Assembly: GCA_020536535.1 (NCBI GenBank)
Contig: JAHLWZ010000829.1
Coordinates: 21,885-85,884 of the forward strand
Length of the DNA: 64,000 nt
Direction: 5' to 3'
DNA from: Pelomyxa schiedti
Lineage: Eukaryota > Evosea > Pelobiontida > Pelomyxidae
In this document: positions 1-11,621 of the stretch, one piece after another
Numbering within the stretch: position 1 is the stretch's first letter
Layout of the letters: the number at the start of each line of letters is the position of its first letter
Notes under the pieces: model-generated
What the model saw: only the letters and a program-made list of their open reading frames with translations
Databases searched by the model: none
Told to the model about the DNA's origin: nothing
Program-made: the position numbers and the translations under genes

Positions 1-175
1 AAGCTGGTTTGAAGAGCTTCCTCATACGGTTGGACACCTTCGACACCACTGAGCTGGGAGTGAGTGTGTTTAGAAGTTCTCTGCGTCAAAGAGATCATAA
101 GGCTTGGTTGTTGTATTTGTGTGGTGTGGGCAAAGGATGTTGGTTTGAAGTTTAGAAAAGCTAAGTCCACTGACT

Positions 176-3100
176 GTGCTGTCTGGGCACATGAAGGGTC
201 GTGGCGCTGTGGGCCGTGAGAGGTGCAAGGCCATGGGCATTGGTGGCAATCTCGAATACGCCATTGCCCTCAGCAGCGACGAAGGCGACGAGGAGTACCT
301 GGAGGAAGAGGCAGAGGACGATGAGTGGTGCACGAGGGCTTCACTGTGCGAGGAGGCCGAGTCGCCCCCACGGGGCAGCGGCGACGACGACTACGGCGAG
401 CCGGCGAGGGTGAAGGAGGAAGAAGACGAAGACGAAGACGAGGACGAGGACGAGGACGAGGAGAGGGAGGGGAATGGAGCCGATGGCGATGTCGCTGCTG
501 CTGATGCTGGCGATGGTGGGGATCATTACCGCGATTATGGGCGCGAGGCAGACTGTGACCACACAAATCAAGACCAGGGCGAAACTGCTGCTGCTGATGA
601 TAATGATGATGCTGATGATGATGATAAGGGGGAGAAAGATGGTGGCGATGTTGAGGAGAGGGGGGACGAGGCGAGTGAGTATTATGATTCTGATGAAGAT
701 GAAAGCTGTGACGAGGCCCAGCAAGAGGAAGCGGAAGAAGAAGAATATATTAATGATGATGATGAAGACCAAGTGGAGCACGGTGTTGATGACAACTCTG
801 ACATGGAAGAACATTGTACCGTGGATAGTGATGACGGCTGTGAGACTGCTGAGTACCTGTCTGATGAACTTGAATACCAAAGTGCAGGCAAGAGGCCCAC
901 ATCAGCCAGCTCCTTTTTCTTTTTATTGATTGCCATCTTCTTCTTCTTCTTCTTCTTCTTTGCAATTACTCCTCTTCAGCAGAAGAAAGTGAAAACTCAA
1001 AGGATTCTCCCCTGCCCTCTGCACGCAGAGTTTCACCACACAAATGGGCAAAGAGGCCGGATGGCAATGGTCCTGAGGACTATAATATCGGTGAGTGGGT
1101 ACAGTTTATTCCGGACGACGAATATCAGTCTGAGCTCAACTACTTGGCAAGTGTACACAAATACAACTCAGTAGTTATTAACAACAAAACAAAAGCCTGG
1201 TCAACCCAATTCAAAAATCACATTGTGGATAGGCCAGATTGTAAGAAAAAGTGAGACTGAAGTGAGAACTAGATGGCTTTGGGATCCTGCAGATACCTTT
1301 TCCCAGGATGTTGGGGGCATAGCACACTCTCGTGAGTTGTATTTGGGCCATGTGGATGACTCCAACTCATTCGATTGGAATGAGCAGATCTATGTTCAGA
1401 AGAAATGCTTTGTAAGGCCTCTGCAAGAGTTATTGTTTCCTGACTTAAATGGCAGGTGAAATATTTTTCTTCTTTGGAAGGAGAAGAATTTAAAAACTGG
1501 GTGAGGCTAGAGGATCATTATTTCTATAGATTCGAGTATAACAGTAAAGAGTATTCTATCGATGAGAAGTCTTTTTTTTATTATTATTTTCACTAGGGTA
1601 TGTTACACTGACCCACGTGACCTTCAGAAGAGAGATATGACCCGTCCACCCCGGATTTTGGATACTTTCTGTGGGTGTGGTGGTCTCAGCTACGGCTTTG
1701 AGCAAGTGTGTACCTTTGTTTGTTTTTTGTTCTTGAAACCTTTCTGAGCTATTTATTGAAGGCAGGCTTTCCTGTGACTTGGGCTATTGAGAGGGATGCC
1801 CACGCCCTGAAATCGTACATGAGGCAGCATGGTAACGTTATACCCATTCAAGGCTGTGTGAAGGAATTACTCAAATCACTAAAAAATCTGGCATCACTAT
1901 CAAGCAGAGAAAGTGAGTATGCGTTTATTTCATTATCTAGTAAAATGTAAATAGAAGCCTGCCATGACAACGATAAGTTCAACACAAAGAACACAAAGGA
2001 CAGCACAAAACCCGACACAAAAACAAACAATAAGTACAACACAAAACGCGGCACAAAGGACAGTACAAAGGGCAACTGGGAAATTAGCTCGGTTCAGGAT
2101 ATGCATTTCTCAGGGTCATCATTGTCATTTCTTGTTGAATGGAAAGGGAAGTGGGCCCCTTCATATAATGCCTGGAAAGCACTCGATGAGATAAATGCAG
2201 ATAGATGCATCTCACAGTTCCTCCATTCACATTATCCGAACTTTTCCAATCGGAGAATGTTCAGACATACGAACTCCCACAAGGGCTTCCAGTTTTCTTC
2301 GGACCTTGCTGCCCTGCCTTGCGTACCAATCCCTGGAGAAGTTACAATGCTGATAGGAGGGCCACCTTGCCAAGGTGTCAGCAGATGCAATAGACTCAGG
2401 GAGCTAAAGCATCCTCTCAGAAATAAAGACAACCAAATGATGGCTGTTTTCCTGGACTACATTGCATTCCTAAAGCCTGAAATTGTTCTCTTTGAGAATG
2501 TTACTGGCGTTTTTGATGTGAATGATGCCTTCTTGATGAGAATGCTGATAGCGAAGTTACTTAGTTTGGGTTATCAAGCCAGACTCGGTTTGCTAAATGC
2601 TTGTTGTTTTGGCACACCACAAAGGAGATGGAGATGTTTTATTTGGGCTGCGAAAAGTGGTGTATTTCTACCCAAATTTCCTCCACCAAAATTCCAGATG
2701 CCACAACATGGACTAGCGTTGCGTAAAAAATTCCATCAGTAAGTGCACTCTCGCAATGAAAAACTTACCAAACTAGGTTTACAGTGATGCCGCACTACCG
2801 AAATTTAGCAGACCTTCCCCCGGCTTTAACTGTGTGGGACGCTATTTCAGGTTCTGATTATTTCTTTGGCACATTGCATTCTTCCACTGTTCCCAGACCT
2901 TCCAGAAAAAGTCGTAATAAGTGGTGAAATTAAATATGCACACCACTGCTTATCCGCATATCAGAGAAGTCTGAGAATGCAGACTGATTCCACTGTTACG
3001 TTGCATTATAGCTTTTCCCCAAACAACCAGCAGGTTAGCATTCCGTTTTTATTGGTTCCTTCATCATTGTATCTAGAATTCTCTGGATGTAGCACTTGAA

Positions 3101-3589
3101 CGGAATGGGGCACTTCCGGCGGGATATCAGAAATTCGAAAGACCACGTAAGAAAAGAAATAAGTATTCCTATAGGCACATTGGCTGGAAAGAACCCTTCT
3201 ACACCATAACTGGACAATACCAAGGTGTTTGTTTACATCCAAGTGTCCACAGAACTTTTTCAGTGAGGGAAGTGTGTACCCGTTTTTTTTTCATTCCTCC
3301 CAACTACCAACGAACTAGCAAACATCCATTCACTCATCCTTTCTTTCTCACTCTTTTATGTTTTTGCAGTGTGCCAGAGCACAAGGATTTCCAGACGATT
3401 ACTACTTTTTTGGTGCTAAACGGGAAAAGTACAAGCAAATTGGGGTAACGCCCCTGCTTCGGGGGTTTGAAATTTGGCTTGGTTCTCACAAATCTTCCCT
3501 AGAATGCTGTGCCCGTGCCCTTGGCTCGTGCTTTGGGAGAAATGCTAACACCAGAAAATTTATGTCAGCTACCTGACAACCTATTCTAA
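176..3589 (+). CDS. Chromomethylase-like DNA (cytosine-5) methyltransferase
   Basis: Nuclear enzyme predicted to methylate cytosine in DNA. The order is: a very acidic Asp/Glu-rich N-terminus (about 237 residues), a BAH domain (about 1080-1550, with IGQIVRK, RELYLGHVDD and CFVKYF), motif I (DTFCGCGGLSYGFEQ, about 1650), a chromodomain-like insert (FLVEWKGKW, about 2090-2225), motif IV with the catalytic Cys (GGPPCQG, about 2360), motif VI (FENVTG), motif VIII (FGTPQRRWR), and motifs IX-X ending in RAQGFPDDYYF and QIGNAVPV. A chromodomain between motifs I and IV behind a BAH domain is the plant chromomethylase layout. All catalytic motifs are present. Phased introns include 888-979 and 1147-1195 (both GC-AG), 1412-1455 and 1551-1596. 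I chose the first Met before the acidic run; no upstream exon is seen. Confidence 0.9.
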
Positions 3590-3725
3590 ACAAAAAAAAA
3601 AAGAGAAGTAATTCCCCTTGGTATTAACTCAACTCGTTGATACTGGGATTACTTTAATTCCTTATCTTTTGCTTCGACACCTTCATCAGAACGAGATTCT
3701 GTAGATCTACAAAAAGACGTAATAA

Positions 3726-5140
3726 ATGAGGGCGGCGTCGGTGGGTGGTGATGAGGACATGGCATCAGATACCGTAGGTACGAGTAAGGCAAAGGCACCC
3801 AAGCACACACTCTCGTCGTGGTGTAGATCTGAGAAATCGCCGCTGGGAAACGCCTCGCTTTCCGTGTGAGTGAGTACCCCTTTTGTGTGACGTGCACAAA
3901 CCCATTGACCGTTGGTGCATTTTCCAGGCCGTCCTCGTCTTCTCCTTTGCTTGTGGAGGCGAGCCCGTACGCCGAGAGCTCTGACCTCCTCATTTATGGT
4001 GCCTCTTTTTTCGTGCTCTTTATTGTGCCACCAACTCAAAATGCACAACAGGTGACAGCGAACCCACGGGGAACCTGCACATTCTTCAACAAGTAGATTC
4101 CGATGAAACTAATACCAATTTTACATACGAACACGTATTTCTTGTCAACCGACCGTCCCAGCCAATCTCTCTTTCATGGTCTCCTTTATCAAAGAGCTCC
4201 AAAACGGAAGAAAACAAATTTTGGTGAGGATTTTTTTTCTTCCCAAGCGACTCCACTAATCCCAACAGTTTTGTTACAGCCGCCGCGGATAACTGCATTA
4301 GATATTATACCTATATCACAGACACAAAGGCATTCCGTTCATTAGAATTCCAAGGTCACACCTCGTTCGTCAACAGTGTGGCCTGCCACCCAAAGGAAAA
4401 CCTTTTTTCCAGCACAAGCGGTTTGTGTTACAAACGGTCTCTTTCCCTGCTCATATTTTTTTAGATGACCGCAGTATAAGAGTCTGGGACATAGAGACAA
4501 ATTCCGCAACTTTTGTGGCATGGCTGACATATCCAGGGATCACAACATGCTGGAACCACATTTCTCCTTCTTGCGTAAGTTTACCTCCAGTACCTAATGG
4601 GAGATGACCCGAATTCAGGTATTGGTTGGACAAGCAGATGGAACCATCAAATCAATTGACACACGATTGGGTGAGACAGTACAGAAAATGAACAGTGGCG
4701 CTCCTTTAAGGAGCCTTGATTCTTCTCGGGCTAATGTGGTCAACGTTGGTGCCGCAGCAGGGAATCGAATGTAAAATTAACCTCGCATTTAAAACTATCT
4801 CATACAAAACTCAGAGTCCTCTGGGATACACGAATCGTAGGCAACCCAGTGGCTACAAAACACACAACATCACAACCATCCTTATTCAGGTACATACAAA
4901 CCAAAACCACAAAGTTCTAAACTTCTTTTATCTTGAAGGTGGTCACTTGCAAGCTCAAATATCTTCGCAACTTGCGCCAACGGGAACTTTTTCATGTGGG
5001 ATGCGGACCACATTGACATTGCACCCCACTCGCACACAATTGAGACTTCCCCCCGCTTTTCCGGCTTGTCCTGGCTGCACGGCCGGCACGTTTGTGTCAC
5101 TGGTGCCTCAAAGAATTTGGTTTTTTGGAAGACAATGTAA
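3726..5140 (+). CDS. WD40 repeat protein
   Basis: Beta-propeller scaffold protein of roughly 390 residues, function not assigned. After a Ser-rich N-terminal exon, the spliced frames give recognisable WD40 blades: a GHTSFVNSVACHP strand followed by DDRSIRVWDIET (about 4350-4500), VLVGQADGTIKSIDTR (about 4620), a VLWDTRIVG strand (about 4820), FATCANGNFFMWD (about 4970) and a last blade with VTGASKNLVFWK before the stop. At least six exons are separated by introns of about 44-65 nt with GT-AG ends, for example after the Gly-Tyr of LLIYG and after the Cys of ISPSC. It converges on CLP1, leaving only about 105 bp between the stop codons. Nup37-like or another seven-blade protein is possible, but no family-specific motif decides it. 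Confidence 0.75.
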
Positions 5141-5246
5141 TAAGCATAAACGTTTATTGCACAAAACAAAGCTAATGAATGTGCTTATGGCAGTGTTTCA
5201 AAAGTGTGTGAAGAAGACGGGTTATGACATGGCAAAGTCCATTTCG

Positions 5247-7351
5247 TCAGTCATCCCACTTGAGGGTGCCCACAACAAGAAAACGCGAGGGTAAATCTCC
5301 AGGACACGGGGCCAGTACTGTGATCGTGCGTCTCTCAAAGTCAATGTCATTGCTGTTGTTTTGTTGTGTGGTTTTAGTGTTGTTGCTTTGTGCTTGTGGT
5401 TTTGCTGGATGACAAATATGGGTGAAGCAGGCGTGGAGGGAAAGGTACGGTACATACACGTAGAGGAAGCCAGCTACGTTCGATGTTAGAAGTGCAGAAG
5501 GGTCGGTACACATCACAACTCCAAGTAGGGAGTGCACAAGCTCCGATGTCGGGGTAACTTCGACTAGCCTTACGGGGTCTTGTGAAGGTGCTTGTCCAAT
5601 GGGGAGTGCAGATGGCGGTGCTGCTGGCCCTCCTCCAATGCGGAAAAGAGTTACGTCACTAACCGTACCCAAGTGAGGTTAGAAGCAGTCTGGGACATGC
5701 AAAAAAAAACCTGAAGTTGAGGATAGTAGAATGCGGACACAAATCACCATTAACCCCGTAGTAGTATTCTTTGATTCTGTTTCCTCTGGCCTTTCTCCGT
5801 TCTGTTGTATTTCTACTAACAACCTGAGCACAGCGGTTTGTGATTGGCAAAGGAATGGATGCACTTACCCCACCAGATTTTGGAATTTTCATCACACTGA
5901 CGGTGCTAGACTGGGGAGGATATCTAACAGATATATCATGGAAAAGACGCTCATCTTCAATAACGGCAATGATATCTGGTCTGAAAGTATCTGATGTGTG
6001 TTGGTGACTGCTGTTCCGGACGGGAAAGTACCAAAGTCCTGAAATAGTATTGCTTCGCCTTCATCGTCAATCCAACCACAGGTGTTAACAATAATCCCAG
6101 AATGGCGAACTAAACGGAATAAGCGAGCGAAGACTGGATAAGGTTACCGATTGGATCTGCTTTGAATTTTTCATCCACAGCTCTTGCCAAGTTGGTAACA
6201 CATTGTTTGTATAGAACTGGATTCTTTTCTGAGGAAAGATTTCCGTAGTAGTAAGCTATTGGAGGAGTACTGCAACCAGAGCCACTTAGACCTTCAGATG
6301 GGTGTGGCGGCTTTTCGACCCCAACAGCTGCTACAACACCAGGTACCTAAAGGTTCACACCATCAGTTAGATTCCATGAGTGAAAAAACTAACACATACT
6401 GTTATTGAACCTTGACCGACATCGAGATCAACAAAAATTGGCATGTGGCCTAGTCTTGTAGCATATGCCAGTAGAATTCTAGTTATTGTACTTTTTCCAC
6501 AGTCCACTGGCCCACACAAAAAAATCTGTTTACAATCTTAGAATATGTAAATCAAGAAGGGGGTTAGGAAACAAAATAAAAAGCGCATAAGCTTATAAGA
6601 TATGCCACTAGACAGACACAGCATTTCCAAACACAGATACAGACTCAGCACTCTTTCCACACCGTACCGTTGGGCCGCGAGCACTGCCGCCCTGCGGTTC
6701 ATCAAACGGCGTTGGGCGGCCGACCATCGCGCCCGAAATGGCGGCGTCGGCGTCCCTGGCCCTGAGCCTCAGCGCCTCGAGCTTCGAGTGCAGCACCGCG
6801 TAGGCCGGCATCGGCGTGTCGCCCGCGACGTAGGCGTGGCTCGCGGCGCCGCGGAGCTGCAGGCTGCAGCCGCGCCACGTGAAGACCGCGCACTTGGCGC
6901 CCGGCGTGAAGTGGTACTCGCCGCGCGGCGCCAGCTCCGTGCCGAAGCACTCGCACGAGCCCGACACCACCGTAAGCGTGGCGCCGCCGCCCTCCCAGTC
7001 GACTTGGAATCGCAGCTACATTCAAATGGTTTTTGTGTTTGTGGTGAGATAGTTGTGGTTGGTGGTGGTGGGATGGCTGGCGGTTGGTTTTGTTTTGTTT
7101 TGTTTTGTTTTGTTTTGTTTTGTTTTGTTTGGGTTGCCATGTGGCACTGCATCAGCGTTGCTGTTTGTTTGTTTGTTGGTTGGTTGGTTGGTTGGTTGGT
7201 TGGTTGGTTGGTTGGTTGGTTGGTTGGTTGGTTGGTTGAGTGGTTGTGACCTGGAAGGAGGGGGCGGCAGCACCTCTTTTTCAGCAGCTAGGTCCCAAAT
7301 CCGTGGCGTGGACGAAGACGAGGAAGTGGCCGTGGGAGTTGCCGTATCCAT
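5247..7351 (-). CDS. CLP1: CLP1, polynucleotide 5'-hydroxyl kinase and mRNA 3'-end/tRNA splicing factor
   Basis: Nuclear P-loop RNA kinase of the CF II / tRNA splicing endonuclease machinery. The N-terminal beta-sandwich is clear ([19 protein letters not shown], then [13 protein letters not shown] and the TPMPAY loop, about 6800-6965). A Walker A motif of Clp1 type, GPVDCGKST, lies near 6500, followed by [11 protein letters not shown] (about 6430). The LPKSGG-type segment reads IPKSGGV and is followed by RIKEYYYG (about 5780). The C-terminal domain has [18 protein letters not shown] and [17 protein letters not shown]. The first exon (MDTATP start, ending in LAAEKE) joins LRFQVDW across an intron of about 250 nt swollen by simple repeats. 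An in-frame Met at 7447 is an alternative start giving 32 more residues. Intron 5670-5720 is clearly phased by conserved sequence on both sides. Confidence 0.92.
7084..7240. repeat. Two microsatellites inside CLP1 intron 1
   Basis: A (TTTTG)n pentanucleotide run at about 7084-7130 is followed about 45 bp later by a (GGTT)n tetranucleotide run at about 7176-7238. Both lie in the first CLP1 intron, between the LAAEKE and LRFQVDW coding segments, so they enlarge an intron that would otherwise be near the local size of about 50 nt. They create long low-complexity open frames on both strands that are not genes. Confidence 0.9.
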
Positions 7352-7712
7352 CACTACAAACTGCGATCTATTATCTTCTCCGAGGTTCCTTTGATCATCA
7401 TACTCGACTGAGGACTCTGTCGAGTCCAGGACGACGTAGGTCAACATCAGGCTACCAGCACTTCAAGCCATTGACAGAACACAGGAGTCCCTCTTTTGGA
7501 GCACCCAAGCCCTGATGGACCAGTATCTCGAACGTTGTATTGTGAATACACCCACAAACCTCCTTCCATCTGGTTTTAAGCCTGGCTCCAAATAAAAAAA
7601 AGCAAAAAGTGTTTCCATTGTGATTGTTCTGGTGAAAACAAAGAGGATGTGCATTTTCCATAGTGTTGTGGGCAGGATACAAAATTGTACAGTTTTTGGG
7701 TTCGTGGGTAAA
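7352..7712. other. Gap between C2-patatin 3' end and CLP1 5' end
   Basis: Both flanking genes run on the minus strand, so this should hold the patatin 3' UTR and the CLP1 promoter. Two minus-strand stretches look mildly coding: 7355-7447, in frame with CLP1, and about 7465-7580 (ending VLQKRDSCVLSMA). They may be extra exons of either neighbour. I found no splice path that makes them compelling. Confidence 0.4.
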
Positions 7713-10358
7713 TCAGTCGTCTATTAGAAGGTATGATAGTATGTTGATAAGATCGTTGTGGAACAGTGCCGCCATGTGTGCACCTGGCAGAAAAAGTACA
7801 ACATTAGATAATTCGAAGGCAGTGCCGGGGAAAGTACCTTCTCGTACAAGGTCCACAAGGTTGGAAGGTGTGACACAGGACATCTCTGCTGAGGCGTACT
7901 TGAGCTCCGTATCTACGCGGAGGTACTTGATTCGGGGGTGAGAGGCAACCTCGGACATTACAAGGGAGGAGGCGTGGCTTGATGCCAGAAGAAGAGCGTT
8001 GATAAGAGGCTGAATCCACTGTACAACTCCCCACTTGTTAACCTTGGTGGATTCGAGTGTATCAGGGGGTGCAGTGCCCGTTCCGAGCGAAAGTACCACG
8101 TAGTGAGTAGCCTTGGGGTACTTCACCTTGGCGGAGCTTTTAAAAACATAATTAACGGGAATTCTAGAAAGTAAGCAACAGACACCTGTATGCAGCAAGC
8201 ACAGGATTGTTGCATCCAATTCCACCGTCGATGTGTGTATGGCCAGTTATGGGGTCTTGTTGCGGTTTAAAGTATGTAGGGGCCGATGATGTCATGCGGC
8301 ACAGTACAAGCTTTTCCATTTCGGCATCTTCTTCCTCCCAACTTTTCCAAAATTTCATTTGGTTCATAGTCATGTCAAATGAAGTGATAAGAACATTGGT
8401 GGTCACGTTTCCAAACTTGTGGTGATTCGGTCCCATAAGTTCAAGCATCTTAGTCTCCAAAGGTTGGTGCTTAAACTGTGGTCCAAGTAGTACACTACCT
8501 CTAGGAGTAAACACGAGAGGCCCACAATCCGTGTACAAGGAAAGTGCATCAGCAGCACTGAGGTGTGGATCCGGGTGTGTAAGCATACAGGCAAGCAGTC
8601 CTCCCGTACTTGTACCAGCAATAATGTCAAACAAATCGCTGATGCGTTTCCCTGTGTAATATTCTATCAAGGCCAGAATAATCCCAGGAATAATTCCTCG
8701 AATTCCACCTCCGTCAATGGAAAGAATGCGAACAGTATTGCGCCGTTCCCAAGGACATGAACCCAAAGTAGGCTTTTGACAACGGGTTAGTGCACAATAA
8801 AGGTTACAAATTAGAAGAGCACCAGAGGATCCCATGTGATGCGAATATGTAATAGTCCTTTCCGCTTATGCTTAAGTAGCAACCATTCATCAACATCAAC
8901 TCCAGGTTCAGCGGTAAATTCACACTCTCTGGATTAGGAAAAAAAGTGGGTCAAGATAATAATTTCTGGGATGCAAACCCTTCAAAATCATCCTGGACCC
9001 CGAGTGGATAATTTTTGGTGAGAAGAACAAGGGTAGAACAGAAGGTACCGCGGAAACTGTATCTCGATCCCACACTTTAAATCTCAAGTCCATGGTCTTT
9101 GCTGGGTGGCAGAACAGTTGAAACTCGGTGTTCCATACAGGCTCAAGTGTTTTCGGAATTACGTGAGTCATTAGTCCTCTGTCTGACCGGGATTTCTATC
9201 TGGAATTTACATTCTTAATCTATTTTGAGTGACAATACCTGGAAACTTGGAATAAGAACCTCAGTGTATCTATTAGAAAGATGGTTTTGGTGAATAATTA
9301 ATAAATTGCAACAAGCAAAAACTCAACGGGTCGGAAGTTCCTGTTGTGTCCATGGGTACCAGGTCAGATGCTTCCACAATTGTGAGGGTAAATAGGCACG
9401 GCTTACGAGGTGTTGGTGGAAGAAGTACAGGCTCAGGTGTTATGTGGGTCACAGCTGCAGCGACAGAAGCAACAGCCGTTACGGCATCAGTGGAAGCAAT
9501 GGCCGCTGAAGCCACAAAAGCGGCCATTGTATCAAACTTCGAGGCTTTTAAATGATCTCTCCTTCTTTTATTGGTTAAAGCCTCTACAGCCGTCGCTGTA
9601 GCAGATGCCGTCATTGAAGACGAGGCACAAGCAGCAAGCAATTCTGCTTCCAAGAGCGATAGTGGTGAATCAGATGGAGGAAGAGATGATTCTGTGGTAG
9701 ACAACCCGGACGGTTTCATTTCTGGGGAGCCTGCCTTTTTCTCCCTGCCCAAATTAGGTGAAGACGCAGACCGTTTATCACGCTGCTTGGAAAGATGACT
9801 ATGAGGAGTTTTGTGTTTTGTGGGCTCCTCCGGTGTGGGTTGTAGGGTGGAATCATCTTGGGAGCTTCTTTGCTCCGCAGGAATTTTTTCAGTGCCCTCG
9901 CCCGCGTTGTCACCCGGTTCCTTTTCCTTTGTTTCCAGGGCTTGGTCACTTTCTGGCGGTGCGGATTTGTCTCTGTGCTTCTCCTTCCTATCCTTGCTTC
10001 TTTTGTGCGAATGCCCGCGCGACCTTTCACGCCCAGTGCCCTGCGTTTCCTCCGGTTGCGGACTCGCATCAGCGGTTGTACTCGCGGTTGTAGCTGCAGC
10101 TGTCGTGGTGGGCGCGCCGGCGCCGTCAATTTGGGAGCTGCCACCGGTTGCCTTTTCCTTTTCCTCGGTTGGTGCGGCCGACTCGCTCTGGTCCCGTTGC
10201 TCTGCGGCAGGTTCGCCCTCCTTGGCCCGCGAGCGGTGCCTGTGGCGGTGACGTTCGCGCGGGGTATCTGTCGAGGCCTCGCCGGTGGAGGAAGAAGGAT
10301 CCGCAACAGGTGCGACGTTATTCACGGCGACCTTGTTGTCGTTGTCGTCACCGTCCAT
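7713..10358 (-). CDS. C2-domain patatin-like phospholipase
   Basis: Predicted lipid acyl hydrolase recruited to membranes. Domains in order: a disordered N-terminus of about 330 residues rich in Ser, Pro, Lys and Arg; a C2 domain (LFTLTIVEASDLVPMD, TSDP, then VIPKTLEPVWNTEFQL and KVWDRD, about 9410-9060), which could bind Ca2+ and phospholipid; and a patatin domain with oxyanion loop DGGGIRG (about 8710), nucleophile GTSTGG (about 8610) and catalytic Asp in HIDGGIGCNNP (about 8220). The Ser-Asp dyad is intact. The C-terminal exon has VVLSLGTGT. Short introns split the C2 domain after TSDP and the patatin domain near 8165-8210. The start at 10358 (MDGDDNDNK) is preferred; in-frame Mets at 10448 and 10472 are alternatives. 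The C2 plus patatin combination resembles plant and protist patatin-like proteins. Confidence 0.85.
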
Positions 10359-10902
10359 CGCGAGTCCGTTCGGCCGCAGGTGGTTATTGTTCTTCCTAGG
10401 AATTAACGAAAGTTCGCTTTTTTTCGTACCCCTTTCACATGTTGACATCTCCGGTATCCTTCCAGGGAACACACAACCCGAAAAGGGTTCTTAGTCGATG
10501 ACGAAAGTCAGCAACAACTTTATGGTTTAGTGGTCCATGTTAGGGGTCGTCGTCAACACCAAGAAGCAATAAGAAAAGAATCGTCGAAAGCAAGCAATGT
10601 GCCGTGTTCGGCGGTTCACCAGCCTCCTCCTCCCATACTGGCGTGCTGCCCCGCGCACAAGAGAGAACGACGCACACACGAAACACCGAAACACACCCGT
10701 CTTGCCGTAAAGGAAAAAAAAAGAAATTGGGCACAAGTGAGGGATAAAAAAAAGATTGTTCTCTTCACAATTACATCCCATGTCACCAAGCCCTGCAACA
10801 AACAAAAACCAACCCAGAATTCTCTTGTGAGCCATAGATGGACCAAAACTGTTAGTACCAGGGGTTGGCATCTGTTATAATGGGTGCCAACACACAACAC
10901 AC
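10359..10902. other. Unassigned region upstream of the patatin gene
   Basis: No gene is supported. Open frames exist on both strands (10530-10880 plus; 10527-10871 minus) but lack recognisable domains. The region carries a degenerate direct repeat of about 17 bp (TGTTATAATGGGTG and CGTTATAGTGGGTG at about 10872 and 10942). It probably holds the patatin promoter. Confidence 0.4.
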
Positions 10903-11290
10903 TCATCTGTTGTTATTATTTATTTTGTGTGTGATTGCATCCGTTATAGTGGGTGTAACCATCTTGAATAAATATGGGAAAGAAAAAACAAAGAAAAAAA
11001 AGAAAGAAAAAACCTACCAGAAGAGCCAAAGCAGGTTCCACGTCGTCCATGGCGGCAGCACCATCCCCATCGTCGTCTAGTTCCCTTTGTTGTTCGTGTA
11101 TTTTTGGTTGTGGCTTCTCCGCATCGGACCTGAATGCCTAGGCATTTAGAGGAAGGAAAAATTGACGTGGCGGTTATTTTCCTGCAGTTGCTCCCAAGAA
11201 TAGACACTGGATATTGATCGGTCTGCTCTAGTTTCTTGGTCAGACCAGTGCTCCCAGAGGAGAGTTTTTGGGATTTGCCCAACCTCTGAG
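10903..11290 (-). CDS. Possible small intron-containing gene, not recognised
   Basis: Low-confidence model. A minus-strand hydrophilic segment (about 11018-11132, reading ...SDAEKPQPKIHEQQ... then MDDVEPALALL) ends at a good GTAGGT donor. After a pyrimidine-rich intron ending near 10965 it continues as MVTPTITDAITHKI to a stop at 10903. Upstream, an open segment containing WEHWSDQETRADRS (about 11170-11280) could be an earlier exon, but the join does not phase cleanly. The plus strand also has coding-like pieces here (for example 11371-11473, DILHPNPCGSPRPILIS). The LALL..xTPTIxDAxT pattern faintly recalls TAF10, but nothing like the following histone fold is visible. Confidence 0.2.
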
Positions 11291-11621
11291 AGCCCGTTGG
11301 ATGAGAAATAGCCCTCAGGAAGACCTCACCTGAACCAGTCAGATGATCAAATCACATCAATTCTTTGCAGGACATTCTTCATCCTAATCCGTGCGGGAGC
11401 CCGCGTCCTATCCTAATCTCGAGTAATCTTCCAGCAGAACCATTCAAATTTCATGAAGTCATTATTGAATTGTGATTTATGAAGAAAGAAGGGTTTTTCT
11501 CCCCCAAATTCTTTGTTATTTTTTTATTTTGGTTATCACCAAAAAAAACAACTCAGAGAACACCCCACTATTTCCATACGTTCACAGGTGGCACCACAAT
11601 ACGTTGTCCAAGCAAGAGTCC

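Noticed and set aside
341-880. 179-residue minus-strand frame full of Ile/Val/Phe resembling membrane helices
   Set aside because: It is the antisense of the Asp/Glu-coding N-terminus of the methyltransferase gene.
7037-7250. Long low-complexity frames rich in Phe/Cys/Val or Asn/Gln/Pro
   Set aside because: They are produced by the TTTTG and GGTT repeats within CLP1 intron 1.
9716-10406. Overlapping frames on both strands in the patatin N-terminus
   Set aside because: GC-rich coding DNA opens all frames; only the minus frame continues into the C2 domain.
10903-11132. TAF10 homologue
   Set aside because: Only a short TPTIxDA-like stretch matches; no histone-fold helices follow and the frame stops soon after.
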